From Thuidium tamariscinum (Eukaryota > Streptophyta > Bryopsida > Hypnales > Thuidiaceae): a DNA stretch of 64,000 bases. Both the position numbers and the translations under genes were made by a program. Location: positions 10,850,001 to 10,914,000 of the forward strand of contig OX344751.2 of NCBI GenBank assembly GCA_947034885.2, in the 5' to 3' direction. Below are positions 34,760-46,467 of the stretch, piece by piece (the first letter of the stretch is position 1; every line of letters begins with the position of its first letter). The notes below the pieces were generated by a model that was given only the letters and a program-made list of their open reading frames with translations, was not told the origin of the DNA and made no database searches.

Positions 34760-37355
34760 CTACTTGTCGCTACCTCCTTCCAGAGCACTGAAAATATCAG
34801 TCCTTGTCACAATACCTGAACAGACAGCAGAACATATGAGCAGGGTATAATGCAGTTCTGACAATAGTTTGTCCTCAATACTCTGTAATTGAGCAATCCC
34901 AGTGTATCCATCGAATCTGTCATGTTTTCAAATACATGTAATTGAAGGCCCTTTTGTCCCCGCGGAAGTGCAATCAGAGGATTGGATGAAAAGTATTTGT
35001 TAGGAATGACAAATTGGATCGAAGTCAATAATACCGGTACTCACAAAATGGTCAGAGGTTCATCTTCAATAGAATGTCTAACTAGGAATTTACAGGTGAG
35101 ATCAATGCAAAGTGCTGCAGATACCCACTACGTAGATGTTTGCTGGAACTCACCCACTACTTGGTTGGAATCATTCACAATAGGAATGCGATGAATCTTG
35201 TTCTTCAACATCAAGATTGCAGCGTCTGCAACAAGCAAGAGAAAGTATTAAGTGCTCCATTCATGAACACAACTGTTAGTATTGGAAGTGCAGAACAAGG
35301 GGTTAGTTGCAGGCGTCTCCACCCCAAATAGAAATATATGATTCTCATATGTGTCTTCCATGCAATCCTCAAGAAAATCATCAAAAAAGCCTTCAATATA
35401 AACCTCAAATTAGAAGAATCGTATTCAACAATTCTTAAATGCCACTATTCATAAGACCACATCATGATATTCGAAATGATCGTATGGCTTTCGATACTAG
35501 TCACATCATTGAACACCATCAAGTTTCACATTTTTAAGCCATTGTTTGGTCTAGAGACATAAGAGTCACAATGCAAAAGAGAAGTTCGGTCACCAGGATG
35601 CGTCAAAGGAAAATATATTCTGCTGTTCTCACTACCCACTCTCTAGAAGTGGTTGAAGAGTCTTTGAGATAGGCAGCTTACCAGAAACAATCTTATTTGC
35701 AGGTAACGTGATTGCTGGAGAGCTCATTACGTCCTTTACTTTAGCTTTCAACTGTTGACCACATATCCACAAGAGCAATTCATAAATGATGTCTCAACGA
35801 ATCAACAACGTTGATGCTTCTCATCCTAAGCAATAAGGTGAAGCATTGCTTCTACACAGTGTGCAGCGGGTTCTCCATTGTTATAAAATACAATCAAAGT
35901 ACCTCAGATTCTCCTATGTGTCATTCTCCTATGACTAACTCCTACAATACTTGAATCCCACGGGGAATTATATCCCAGCAATAGAAAAGATGAAATAGAC
36001 AACCTCTATGCACCTGAAAAAATGGGTAAGACAAGGATAATGAGTGAAAATACTCACATCAGATGCTTTTTTTCGGTCCTTTTTGGAAAGAACTCCCACG
36101 CATCTGTGTCCAGAATCCACGACTGGAAGTCCAGAAAGGTGAGCAAAATGGTAGTCGATCTCCTCGAGGGTCTGTTCCGGAGAAGCTGTAACAATGGTCT
36201 TGGACATCACATCGGCCAAATGAGTGGACGGCTGGGCCTGCAGCGACAAAACCAGCATTGAAATGCCGAAAATAGGTGGTTTTCAGACTTTGTCAAATGC
36301 TACTCTCCAATGGTGAAGCACTTCAATAGCGAATTGAAAACCACAGATGGCAGTCTTGGTAATATAGATGAAGTCCACAATGATAATTGAGCTCATGGAA
36401 ATGAATGGCATCCTTTTCACCCTTTCAATCACTATTTACCATAAAAGGACTAGATTGGGGGCAAACGAGTGCTTGAATGTTATGCTAAACTGTTATGATC
36501 CGCTACTCCACAATTCAATAACACGCAATCAAAAAGGTTTGAACCCCACGCACAATTGCATCACCCAAATGTGGCATTCCAAAATCTTGCACAATGAACA
36601 AGATTTGAAACTCACACCTCATTGCATCACCAACCAAAATGCTACCTAAATACAGTACTGCAAAACCTTGCACAATAAAACATATTGATGTTGGGAATAT
36701 TCACCATCTCAAATTCAAAACCCTGTCAGTATGATATCATCTCCCAATAAAACTTGGAACCCTTATAGCTTTCGCATATAGCCCCCGACAAATGCATTTT
36801 CTCGTGCATTGTAACCATCTCTGACTTTCTAACAAGGACCCATAAAAATCTGTTCATTCTAAAAACAGAATTTCGTTCACTCACAAATTAGGTCTGGGTA
36901 CCATACTCATGGTCAAATTCGCCTCAATCAGAACCACTGGGAATCGGAAACCTCCCCTGTCGCTTACACAGCCCACGGAGGACGTATCCACTAGGGACAT
37001 GTCCCTGATTCTACACCGGATTAGGGTAGCATTAAGTCAGCATTAGGTCAGATTTAGGTCAGGAAGAGTGAGCACAAACCTCAGGCTTGAACAGAATGTC
37101 TTCATAGTACTTGGACAAATCCTCATAATTCAACATGGAAAAATTCTCCGGCCACTCGCCGGAGGGCAGCACATCAGTCTCCTTCACGGTCTCTCCGGCT
37201 CGAATGCATCCCCCTCGCAAGCTCACGCTCTTCAAGGGTGGGATCGCCAGAACGAACGAGCTGGCGCTTCCAATACGAGACTGATTGGAAAGCTCTGAAG
37301 CGCGAAAGGAAGCTACGGGTCCAGAGAAGGCGATGGAGGACACGATGGTAGCCAT
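34760..37355 (-). CDS. Two-CBS-domain protein, probably plastid-targeted
   Basis: Five exons on the minus strand join in frame to 217 residues: 37080-37355, 36058-36237, 35682-35751, 35154-35225, 34760-34815. I chose the ATG at 37355 (MATIVSSIAF...) because the Ser/Ala/Arg-rich, acid-poor start looks like a plastid transit peptide. CBS domain 1 spans about residues 97-150 (LADVMSKTIVTASPEQTL...VGVLSKKD) and CBS domain 2 about 157-210 (VKDVMSSPAITLPANKI...VVGIVTRTD). CBS pairs usually bind adenosine nucleotides and regulate a partner. No other domain is fused, so this is a stand-alone CBS pair. I cannot say whether it belongs to the CBSX group that regulates thioredoxin. All borders are GT-AG and no break was found. 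Confidence 0.85.
36700..36870. repeat. Old relic related to family B in intron 1 of the CBS gene
   Basis: The segment with AACCCTTATAGCTTTCGCAT and the following CAAATGCATT resembles the family B core (TAACTTTTGCATACAATATC...AAATGT.CATT) but is much diverged. No ends were found. Confidence 0.3.
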
Positions 37356-38714
37356 GGCGGAGACGATTTGGGAGCGTGAAATGTACGGGAGTTGTGTCTG
37401 CTGCCAAAATTGTGCGTGCGCGTGCACGCAGAGAGTGAGAGGCCCTCCGTGACTAAAGGTTCATCATGATGGGGATGAATTCATGGATGAAAAAAAAGCT
37501 CCTGAGGTCCTGGCTCGCTTCCTCAGTGAGTGAAACAGAATTGAACATAAAGTACCCGATTTTGTCACGTGAAATTGATGAGAACTCGGTGTTCTTGGTG
37601 AAAGGTAGTGTAAACCCTAAACCCTAAACCTCATACATAAGTCGCTGTAATGCAATGCAATTCAATAGGTCTAAAACCCTTGCTCTGAATGCTTCGACCC
37701 TTAATATGAATGCTTGGGAGACGGGCATAGTCTAGGTGTGAGACAAGTGTGCTACAGGCAATGACATTGAGGCAAGTGTGCAGGATATTCCAGAGGATTA
37801 GATTACAGACTGAGGTTTGAGTTTACATGAATACATATCCTGCATTCAAATAGGATCCGCAAAGAGGTCAAAAATGGGCTGAGAAGTATTCAACACTACC
37901 ATCGCATGAGAACTCAATTGCCAGCAGAAGAATTTCAGTGTGAGAATCGACAATTGTTGCATTTCGTGTTTGACATTAGCTTCGAAGTGAACTTATGGAA
38001 GGACAGATTCACAGGTATTGCTGGAAACAAGTGCACATTCATCGTCTTGCACCAAAACTGAGTGAGAATCTCCCAAGTAGAGTTTGCTCTCTGAAAGTAA
38101 CTAAATGCGTTACACCATTCTCTTCCAGACATTCTGAACAGCGTTGTGCCTGGATGAGTGAAAGAATCGGAACAATAATGTATAGTAATCAGAACAAAAA
38201 TGTCTAGCGATCAGAATCCAAAAGGGAGTCTTAGGTCTGGCCTCATTGTAGACTCTTTCAAAATGGTCGCCAATCTAAGGACCGCAGTCGATGGGCTGGA
38301 TGCGTGCACGTCCTTTTGACTCCTCGTATCTGGACATTGGACCTGTAGTGAGCAAACAATTTGAGCTGAGTGAGAGCGCGGTTCTGTAGCTGTTACAGCT
38401 CCGAAGCTAATCTGAGGTAACCAGATCTAACTGAGAATCAACCTACATGTGAAGCTCCAAAATCTTGTACACTGATCACATAATGACTTTGAGAATGTAC
38501 GCCTCAAAAATCAAACCACATGTCGGAGTGAGATCGCCTACCGATAAAACTTTGAACTCTTATAACTTTTGCATCAGGTTTCCAAATAATGCATTATTTG
38601 GTGTGTTGGAGTCCTCTTTGATTTGCCAACAATAATGTCTAGAAATCTGAACATCCTAATAATGGACACTATGCTCAGCGCGTAAAGTGTCACAATTAGG
38701 CGTCATTACCTCAC
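37356..38714. promoter_or_regulatory. CBS-gene promoter and 3' region of the DUF3820-like gene
   Basis: The promoter of the minus-strand CBS gene lies in 37356 to about 37900 and includes a telomere-type motif. The rest is downstream of the minus-strand gene ending at 38715 and holds a diverged family B relic at about 38540-38705 (ATAACTTTTGCATCAGGTTT, GGTGTGTTGGAG, TTTGCCAACAA). No protein-coding gene was seen. Confidence 0.45.
37611..37630. promoter_or_regulatory. Telo-box: short run of plant telomere-type repeats
   Basis: TAAACCCTAAACCCTAAACC lies about 260 bp upstream of the CBS gene start. AAACCCTAA elements (telo boxes) are known in plant promoters of translation and growth-linked genes. 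The run is far too short for a telomere and is flanked by ordinary sequence. Confidence 0.7.
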
Positions 38715-41167
38715 TCATTGCTGAGAGCTCTTCTCCTGCAATTTACTAAGTAATCCTCCTCGACCAGGAAACTTGCTATCAGTCTCCTTCATGGCGTTGC
38801 TACCTGCCAGCAAAGCATCTCTTTGTGCCGTCAACCTTTCTCTTCTGGCTTGCCGCCGTCGGTCGAGCTCTTCTCGCAAGCTCCCTCCCTCGACGACAGG
38901 GCTTGACGCCCATTTATTGTCTTCCTGCATCAACAACCGTTTCAAAATATCGTAATTTAGATCAGTCGCATTATTGGTTTTAAGAAAACCTCATCATCAA
39001 AATAACTTCTGAATTAGGTGAAAGAATTACACAATACATAATATGTTTATCAATTCTTAAAGGTCCAGAAGGCCCCACGGCGGCTTCTCAAAATGTAGAG
39101 CCATAAATTTCAGTGAATTCATAGAACGGTGACCCCTATCAAAATTGGAGTTGTTCACCACAAAAAAAATAAACGAAGACAAGTGAGATATGGGCACTTG
39201 AAAAGTGTGGCTCTCAAAAAGGCAATAGTTCCCATCATCCATAAATCCATGAGATTCTGTTCAATTATGATTATTTTTCATTCTATTCAAGTCAAATATG
39301 CGCTTCTATGTATTTTATTCAAAACAGTATAATCTTAGGTTCAACTCGCCATTAAAAATTTAGCAGAAGTTTGCACTTCAAAAAAAATTATTAGTTGAGT
39401 CACTTGAAAAAACTTTGAACTTTTTAATTCTTTCTTACTTACTCTATAAATACCGCAAGGTGATTTCGTAAACATGAGAGATAGAAGTGAAAATGGCCCT
39501 TAGAAACATGAAAGAAATGCATGACGTTCAAGGGTTAAGGTATCAGATTAAAATATTGACACAAACTTAAAACAGGACTTAAAAGAACAGACCAGGACAT
39601 GGACAGCTCATGTACTTACTAACCTTCGAGATTCTAGTGGACGTGGCCTTTTTCTTGGTCTTGGATTGAGCCTTAGGCATAGGCTCCTTCACAATGGGCT
39701 TCCTAGGAATCTTGCCTCCCTTTGTGGTTCCCAGAAGGGCAAAATTAACGCCACTCCAAGCTGACTCGTTGTCGATGTCCCAGCCATACATGCGCGCTGG
39801 AGCAAGGGCATCTCTGCTGTTCGAAAGCTGAGCAAGATCATGTGATTGCACTAGCAATTTCTCCACTTTTTCCCACTCAATTCTGTCCAAATACAAGGGA
39901 TCATCCAAAACTTCCTGAGCGTAATCCGCCCATTCATGCAGCATTGTCCCCTTGAGATTATTCGTCATCCACCGGAGGTAACTGTAACACCACAGGCCCA
40001 ACCTCACCTTCACACAATCAATCATCAATTAGAGTGATCAAGTGCAAAATTACCACATCTACGGCAACTCAGATATGCAGGTAAATCCAATCACAACGTT
40101 GGCTGCAGAGAGTAGAGTGTGTCGGACAAAGGAAGAATACGCATCAGCAGGACAAAGTCAAATGATCAACTGTATCAAGGTCATCCAAACAAGCAGCTAA
40201 TCGCTACTTGTTTCTACCTCTGATAAATTCATATAATTTTTATGTCATCCTCTTTCCATATCATCCTCAGTATAATCCTCAATATTTGTCACCATAGTAC
40301 TCACTAATTGGAAGATTCAAAATGCCAATTTGACCATCTTAGATTGCCACTATTCCCATAACTAGATCCACATGTCACAATTCTGCTAGACATAAGAAAT
40401 CCACTCTTTGGAAAGAGGACCCAAGATGACCCTAACCTGCTCCTATTAACAAATGTCTCATTTTCATTGAGCGCCAAACTTTCAAAAAAATTGGAGCCAT
40501 AGCTTAATCTCACCCCTTGGGATAGAAACAGTAAATTATACACTGAGAAGTATACCATCGTGGCAGGATATCCTAGTAAGCACTAAACCCAAAATAGTGC
40601 ATCTTAGGATTATAATGCAGAATAACAACGGACAGGTAACCCTAAAAGGGCACTAAACACTTAATCTCAGGCCTCCTGAGAGATGTCAAGCGTTTCAATT
40701 CAATGAAGATGCACAACAATTTCTACAAGCATTGTTCCAATTAGGAGAGTAAGTCTCCTATATCCAAGCATTGCTTACTTTCCGAAAAAGAAAAAAGACC
40801 AAGATTGGCAACTCCTGGAAAAACTGCAGTACTTCAAATCACGAGCAAACCACTTGATATTGAAGAGGAGAAAATGCGCTTACCGCGAGGACAGCGTCCC
40901 AAGCATGCTCCCCTTATTCTTCCCGAAATCCACCACTCGGTCCCTCGCGTGAGTGTACGCAGGTGCACGCCGGCCATTCGCACTCCGAACCAACAAGCCG
41001 ACGCGCACAGAACAGAAGCCATATGCTGTCCAACTCGTCCGCGTCCAACGAATCGACGGATTCAAATCTACCCCGCAAATTCTCCCATTGGAAACAGAGT
41101 CCCCCAGAATGGACCGGGAGGAAGCTGCTCCCAGGGTTGTCATGGACAAGCCAGCTACGGGCGCCAT
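38715..41167 (-). CDS. DUF3820-like plant protein, probable plastid target
   Basis: Three minus-strand exons join in frame to 283 residues: 40884-41167, 39624-39981, 38715-38924. The start at 41167 is the first ATG in this frame; the residues after it (MAPVAGLSMTTLGAASSRS) suggest an organelle signal. Across the first splice site the sequence reads VVDFGKNKGSMLGTLSSRYLRW, which matches the DFGKxKG...LPxxYLxW pattern of DUF3820. An acidic stretch with DDPLYLDRIEWEKVEKLL follows, then a Lys-rich segment (AQSKTKKKATSTR), and a C-terminal charged helix (LREELDRRRQARRERLTAQRD) that may form a coiled coil. The molecular function is unknown to me. No break was seen. Confidence 0.75.
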
Positions 41168-41531
41168 CCGCAGATTATGTCTCGGCAATGCGGTACCGTC
41201 AAGCACATGGCATTAAAGAACTTAAGAAGCTCACGGGCCCGTGACTACCCCTATTCCGTCGTGGTTTGAGTCGTTGCCATAGCCACCTTGGGAGCTGCGA
41301 GAGTGGCTAGCTCTGGAGCAGCAGCAACTCAGAAACCTCTTGGGGAGCGGATAAGATGCTAAATAAAGGGGTGACTACCGTGGTAAGAAAGGAAGTGCAT
41401 CTCCACCAGCGCGGCAAATCATCAGCAAGTAAAAAAGAAAAACCCTAGGTGTGTTTGAGGTCTACTTCAAGCAAACCTGTAATTGGGCTACTCATTTCTC
41501 GGGCGCATTGCATTGAGTGATTCCTCCGTTA
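41168..41531 (-). promoter_or_regulatory. Promoter region of the DUF3820-like gene
   Basis: A GC-richer stretch upstream of the minus-strand start codon. It stops where the inverted-ended element at 41532 begins. Confidence 0.4.
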
Positions 41532-42424
41532 TTAACCCCTAAGTGACCAAGGCCTGTTTTGAACTTTGGAGTTCCCCCATTGGAAACAGAGTCTAAGTTA
41601 ACCTTGAAGCGCTCCGACGTCCATATTCTGGACGATGAACAAAGGGCTTCAAGGTACTGTTTCATCCAATTAACTTCTCATTTATCAAATTGAACACTTG
41701 AATCTAGAAAAGACAACCTTCTTTAATGACCAAATTCATTAAATTCTGGTGAACAATATATCTGTACGAAGCTATAAGCGAAAATGTACAAAAATTCAAA
41801 AAAGGATTGAGACGTTTCAGGGTTAAACAAAATGCTAACATTTTGATAAGTTGTATCAATTTTTTTAAAATTGTAACCGTGCAAATTCAAACTAGACATG
41901 TTAGAGATTGCATAGAAAAAGAAAATACAACAATAACACTTATGGAGTGAAAGATTATAATGTTTGACCATGAGGGTGTTAAAATTGCAAAAGTGATGTA
42001 AAGTGTTTCCATCCTCTTTTTGCAAGTTAAATCTAAAAAGTTGGTGATCAAAAAAATATGAGGTGAAGGGGCCTAACATGCACAACTCCAACCAATTTAT
42101 GGCTCCTCAAAATCTACTCTACAATTTTTGTAAATGAATTTTGAATGTGATTTTTTCTCCAAGATCTAGTATATTTGAGGCTCATTTTCAAGAGCTCTTA
42201 ACACTACAAAAGGTCAAGATTGCAAGGGGTATCCTTGCATAAAATCTTCTATAGAAAAATCACTATCATTCATTTTCTAGATTAGATTTTTGACACTAAA
42301 ACTAGACTTCTAAAAGAACTTTTCAAAAATACAAACTACTAAAAATAACAACTTGATTAGGTTTTATTTAGCTTTAAAGTTTTGCAAACACTAAATTCTG
42401 GTGCCTTAGGTAGTTAGGGGTTAA
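41532..42424 (-). mobile_element. Inverted-ended element (short relative of the 11.8-kb element)
   Basis: Begins TTAACCCCTAAGTGACC and ends AGGGGTTAA at 42424; the ends are inverted copies. Its sequence is the reverse complement of both flanks of the 11769-14184 element (for example 42300-42420 against 11774-11890, and 41840-41990 against 13960-14130), but the central 1.8 kb with the palindrome is missing. A smaller element (41598-41826) is nested near its left end. Confidence 0.6.
41598..41826 (-). mobile_element. Family V short element nested in the 41.5-kb element
   Basis: Starts TTAACCTTGAAGCGCTC and ends AGACGTTTCAGGGTTAA, giving imperfect inverted ends. It is the reverse complement of 4001-4218 over most of its length (GATGAACAAAGGGCTT, CTTCTCATT, AAAAGACAACCTT). 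Confidence 0.5.
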
Positions 42425-42717
42425 GGTAGCATCATCCATAACCGTTAGTTGACAGTAGAAGTTACCTTGAAGTGTTTGGAGAAGTATCTTAAAATCATGT
42501 CAATGTTTAATTGTAGTTGGTGGATTCTAATTTTTTTAAATTTTGGTGTGAGAATCAAGGCAACTTAACTAGAATGTGATTTAAGGTGCCTTAGAGAGTT
42601 CTACTTTGCAACTTCATAAAAATTTGATACCTTATCTAAAAATTCTATTTTCTTTTAAATTCATGATTTTCAATTGCTAATAATACAAAAGTATATTTTC
42701 TAGAAAAAAAAATGCAT

Positions 42718-45072
42718 TTAACCCTTAAGAGCGCAAGGTCATTGGGCACACTAAAAATCGCAAGAAAAGAAGGATAAGTTCAGAGTTTCTCAATCTAAGC
42801 AGGAAGGGAAGGTGACGATAATTCACCGTATGATCTTCGGAGGATTTCAAAGTGAAGTAGATCGGCACAAGAAATAGTGCGCACTATTCACGCATCCAGT
42901 AGATCATGAGGTTTGACTACGCAATCACCGGCGTTGACTCATCTAGGCAGACTCACGTTTGCAACCTTTTTTTAAATTTTGAGGCACTTCCGCAGCTCTG
43001 GAAATTTCGGAAAAATATGTGTCGTGAAGCCACTAATTTCAGCTTCATTTGAGAAATCTAAGAGCACTCAAAGCCGCAATGCTCTGTATTCATAGCATCT
43101 TGCAAGAGGCCCATCTTCATGTGGTGACACAAAATGAAACTATAAGACGTCTGACCGGTCGAGCTGGCACTGTGTCCGACTGAAAATGTTTGAAACGCAA
43201 CAAAGTGCCCATCTAACCGGGGAACGAAGAAGCACTTGACCCGGTTGAAAACGACAAACAATATGACGGCAGCTCCAATAGAGCAGCTTAGCAACGTGGC
43301 ATTCTTCCTTGACTTTATCATTGCAATAGTGAACGCACTTCTCTCACGAAGGTGACGCAAGGAATGTGCGCCTGTCAAATTCAATCGGACAACAACACAC
43401 TGTCCATAGCATTATAGAACCGCACTACAATTTTCAACTCGGTCATTCATCGTCATGAAAAATATTGCAGCCCTTCTCAGAATGAAAAAAACTGACACAA
43501 AGAACGTACAAATAAAACATGATTTACATTACGTAGAGTATGACCTCCGAACAGCATGAGAGTCTCAAAAAATTTGCAGCTCATGAATGCAACTGCTACA
43601 CATGATGACCTATATAGCACTTCTTGGGACGAACCCATGACAACTTACTGTACACTAATCAAGTGGGAAGACTGTTACATCGCAAACTTGTACAAAGTGT
43701 AGGTATTTCATTAGACCGACCACAACCGCTTCTAATGAATTTGGTCGAATGGTGCTGTCTAAACTTCTAGCTGTCTGAAATTATAAAAGTCTCGATCTTC
43801 AAGGGATTGAAGAAAACCCAAAGGAATGAAAAAAGGTGGAGCACCTTCAAAAGAATTGCACGGAAAAGGTAGTCGAATGCCTTCGTGCATGTGAGTTGCA
43901 AGACTGTCGCCGTGCAGCTCCAGAGAGAAGTACTATGTCCATAGCAGCAGCGTTTGGTGAAGACTGCAGAACTTGAATCCGAGGAGGTATATCTAACGTA
44001 AAGCTTCTATTGATCCTGAAAACTTTGGGTTCTACACTAGGTCTTCAAGCGACAGTCTTCAAAATCCAGTGGAATGAAAATAACACGAGCAAGTGAGAAA
44101 GTACAGTACGAAAATGCTAATAGAATGTTTTTCGCTGTGTGGAATATATGAGTTAGGGAGATGGTAAGTTAAGTGAAAGTGCTTATTGTATCATTAGTGC
44201 CTGATTTTTATTATCATCCCAAGAGTGCTGAGCAAAGTGTCCTTTGTGAAAGTAATCAACGTCTATGCCGTCAAATTAGCCATTTCCCCATGTAAAGAAT
44301 TGCTAATCATGCTTGGAGAGTAGTACTTCCACAGCAGTACTTTTATTTCATGAGAAATGGCTGCTAACTCGTTTAGAAAACTCAGTGACAAAACTGCGCA
44401 ACATGTCCTTGGAGGTTGTCGCGTACATGCACCTTGAATATATAGACTACTAGACTGTGAGAGCACTGCAAGTTATTGTACATGTGTTTCGAGAGTTCTC
44501 TCAACTAGACGCTTGAATGATGATTGTCGCAATAGACATGACTGATATTTCTAAGTCATTGAGTGTGTGCAGTAATAGTGAAACCGCAATGCTACATTTC
44601 TTACAATGCAAATTGGAGATATTCTTCAGTGCAAGTGGCAGCGGGTGGGCCCTGTACGATGACTCTTCAATTCTTGTATGCACCACACTATAGAAGCCCC
44701 ATCGTCGCTTCTCTGGAGCGAAGATCCACGTCAAATCGATGTGCATGGACCGACCCCACATGACGACGTCATGAACGCACACTCAGCTGCTTTGCCCGGA
44801 GAGATGATTCATCAGTTGCAATTTCTCTCGCTGCCCTCATTTTCATGTTCAAGCAACTCAAATTTTGCACGCTACAATACACCTCTCCACCTTCCAATTT
44901 CTCTAAAAATCTAGATGACGTTCACTCTAGCACCATTGTCATTCTGTGTACAGAACCATAGGCCCAGCACTCTCTAAAATCGGTGGATGAAAAATGGCAA
45001 CAGATAGTGAGATACGTACAGTCTCCTCTGGTCATCGTCCAAAAAATGGATGCAAGCGCGCTTAAGGGTTAA
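42718..45072. mobile_element. 2.35-kb region with TTAACCCTTAAG inverted borders
   Basis: Left border TTAACCCTTAAGAGCGC and right border GCGCGCTTAAGGGTTAA are inverted copies. The interior is less AT-rich than the flanks, more like host gene-flank DNA. Its open frames, such as 43058-43384 and 44501-44782 on the minus strand, show no known domain. Either one element has captured ordinary DNA, or two separate element ends happen to face each other. Confidence 0.4.
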
Positions 45073-46467
45073 CTATGTTGAATTCCTTATTTTGACGATT
45101 ATGGATGTTGCTACCTTAAGGAAAACAAGAACAATGTGATCATGAGGCTTAAACCTTAAACATCAACAAGGTCATTTTATGTCTGATAAATGACAGAGAA
45201 TCTTCCCATATCTAGGACAAAAGTGCAACTATTCATCCTTGGCATTAGGGTGGAATGGGAAGACCTTTTATAGTATTTTAATTTTTAATGTGAATTTTTG
45301 GCTTATTCAAAGTAGATGATGCCACACAATATCAAACTGTGTGATTTCTATGGCCGCTAATCCATCATTTGAGGATTTAACAACAATATTAGCTTATTTA
45401 TAGTAGATATTAGGAAAATTAAACAAAAAAACATTAAACCAATGATACTCAAGGAAATTCAAAATTTAAACACTTTTAAAAATTCTCACCTTCAATCTAT
45501 CAAAGTAGACAAGAAGGTAGGTTGAATCCCCTTTCCAACCAAACATTAATTGTCTTTAGAAATGTAAATGCAATTGTAGATAGGATTTCGAAACTTAGAT
45601 TTCAAAACTATAATTGATGCCAAAGTCTCCCTCCAAAGGATACAACTAACAAATATAATTTTGGATAATGCATTTCACATACACCTAGCAAATGATTTGC
45701 TCATTTCATTCATTTATGCATTTTTTTCCTACGATTTGCATTTGATAACTCTGCAGTTTGCATCAAACATTATGTGAATTAAAAATTAGAGTCTTTGCTA
45801 AGTTCTACCTCCTCATCAAAAAAACTATTCATACAATCCCTATGTAGAAGGGCCTTATCCTAAAGCTAAATATTGTAAAATATTGATCATGGGTCCCCAC
45901 AACATTTTAGATGCCTCAAGGATATAGACTCCCAAAAATGAATCACCCCTTTATGTGGGATAAGCCACTTCACCTCAATTTAACAAAGACTTCTGAATAA
46001 TTAGTAAAGTCAATTATGAGAGCAAATTACTTCAATGCACAAGTTGTAAAGCTTACAATATCAAATATATTTTTAATGATTGATATTGAATTAGAACTTG
46101 AAATTGCTATTATTGAAAATACTCTACAAAATACATTGAATGGGTTCTAAAATATTTGGATTTAGAAATTCGAAGAATGAAATAGATCTCATGAGAATCT
46201 AACTGAAGGACAAAATAGTGGTCATGGAAAATCATATCTAAGAGAAGAAAACCATGAAAATGGTATGACAAGATTTTAGATGCACGACACACCTGTACTA
46301 TTTGTTGCGTTTTTTGGGGTTGACCGCTTTAAGATGGCTCTAACTTTTGAATAAAAAACTAAGTTCCCAAAATAAACAAAAAGCCTTCCTAGATATCTTG
46401 ACTCACATTATTATCCTTATTTTTTACAAATTAAAAAAAATCATTTGATATTTAAAATTCAATTTTG
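45073..46467. other. AT-rich intergenic DNA with a dispersed repeat
   Basis: The segment at about 45160-45300 (TGATAAATGACAGA, CTATTCATCCTTGGCATT) recurs at about 33430-33540 and in weaker form at 58040-58130. No gene was seen. Confidence 0.4.

Noticed and set aside
37611-37630. A real telomere or chromosome-end junction
   Set aside because: Only about two and a half repeat units, with normal genes on both sides.
40304-40558. 84-codon minus-strand open frame inside the DUF3820-like gene
   Set aside because: It sits in intron 1; exons 1 and 2 join perfectly in frame without it.
43058-43384. 108-codon minus-strand frame as a gene
   Set aside because: No domain, no splice partners and no coding-like pattern around it.
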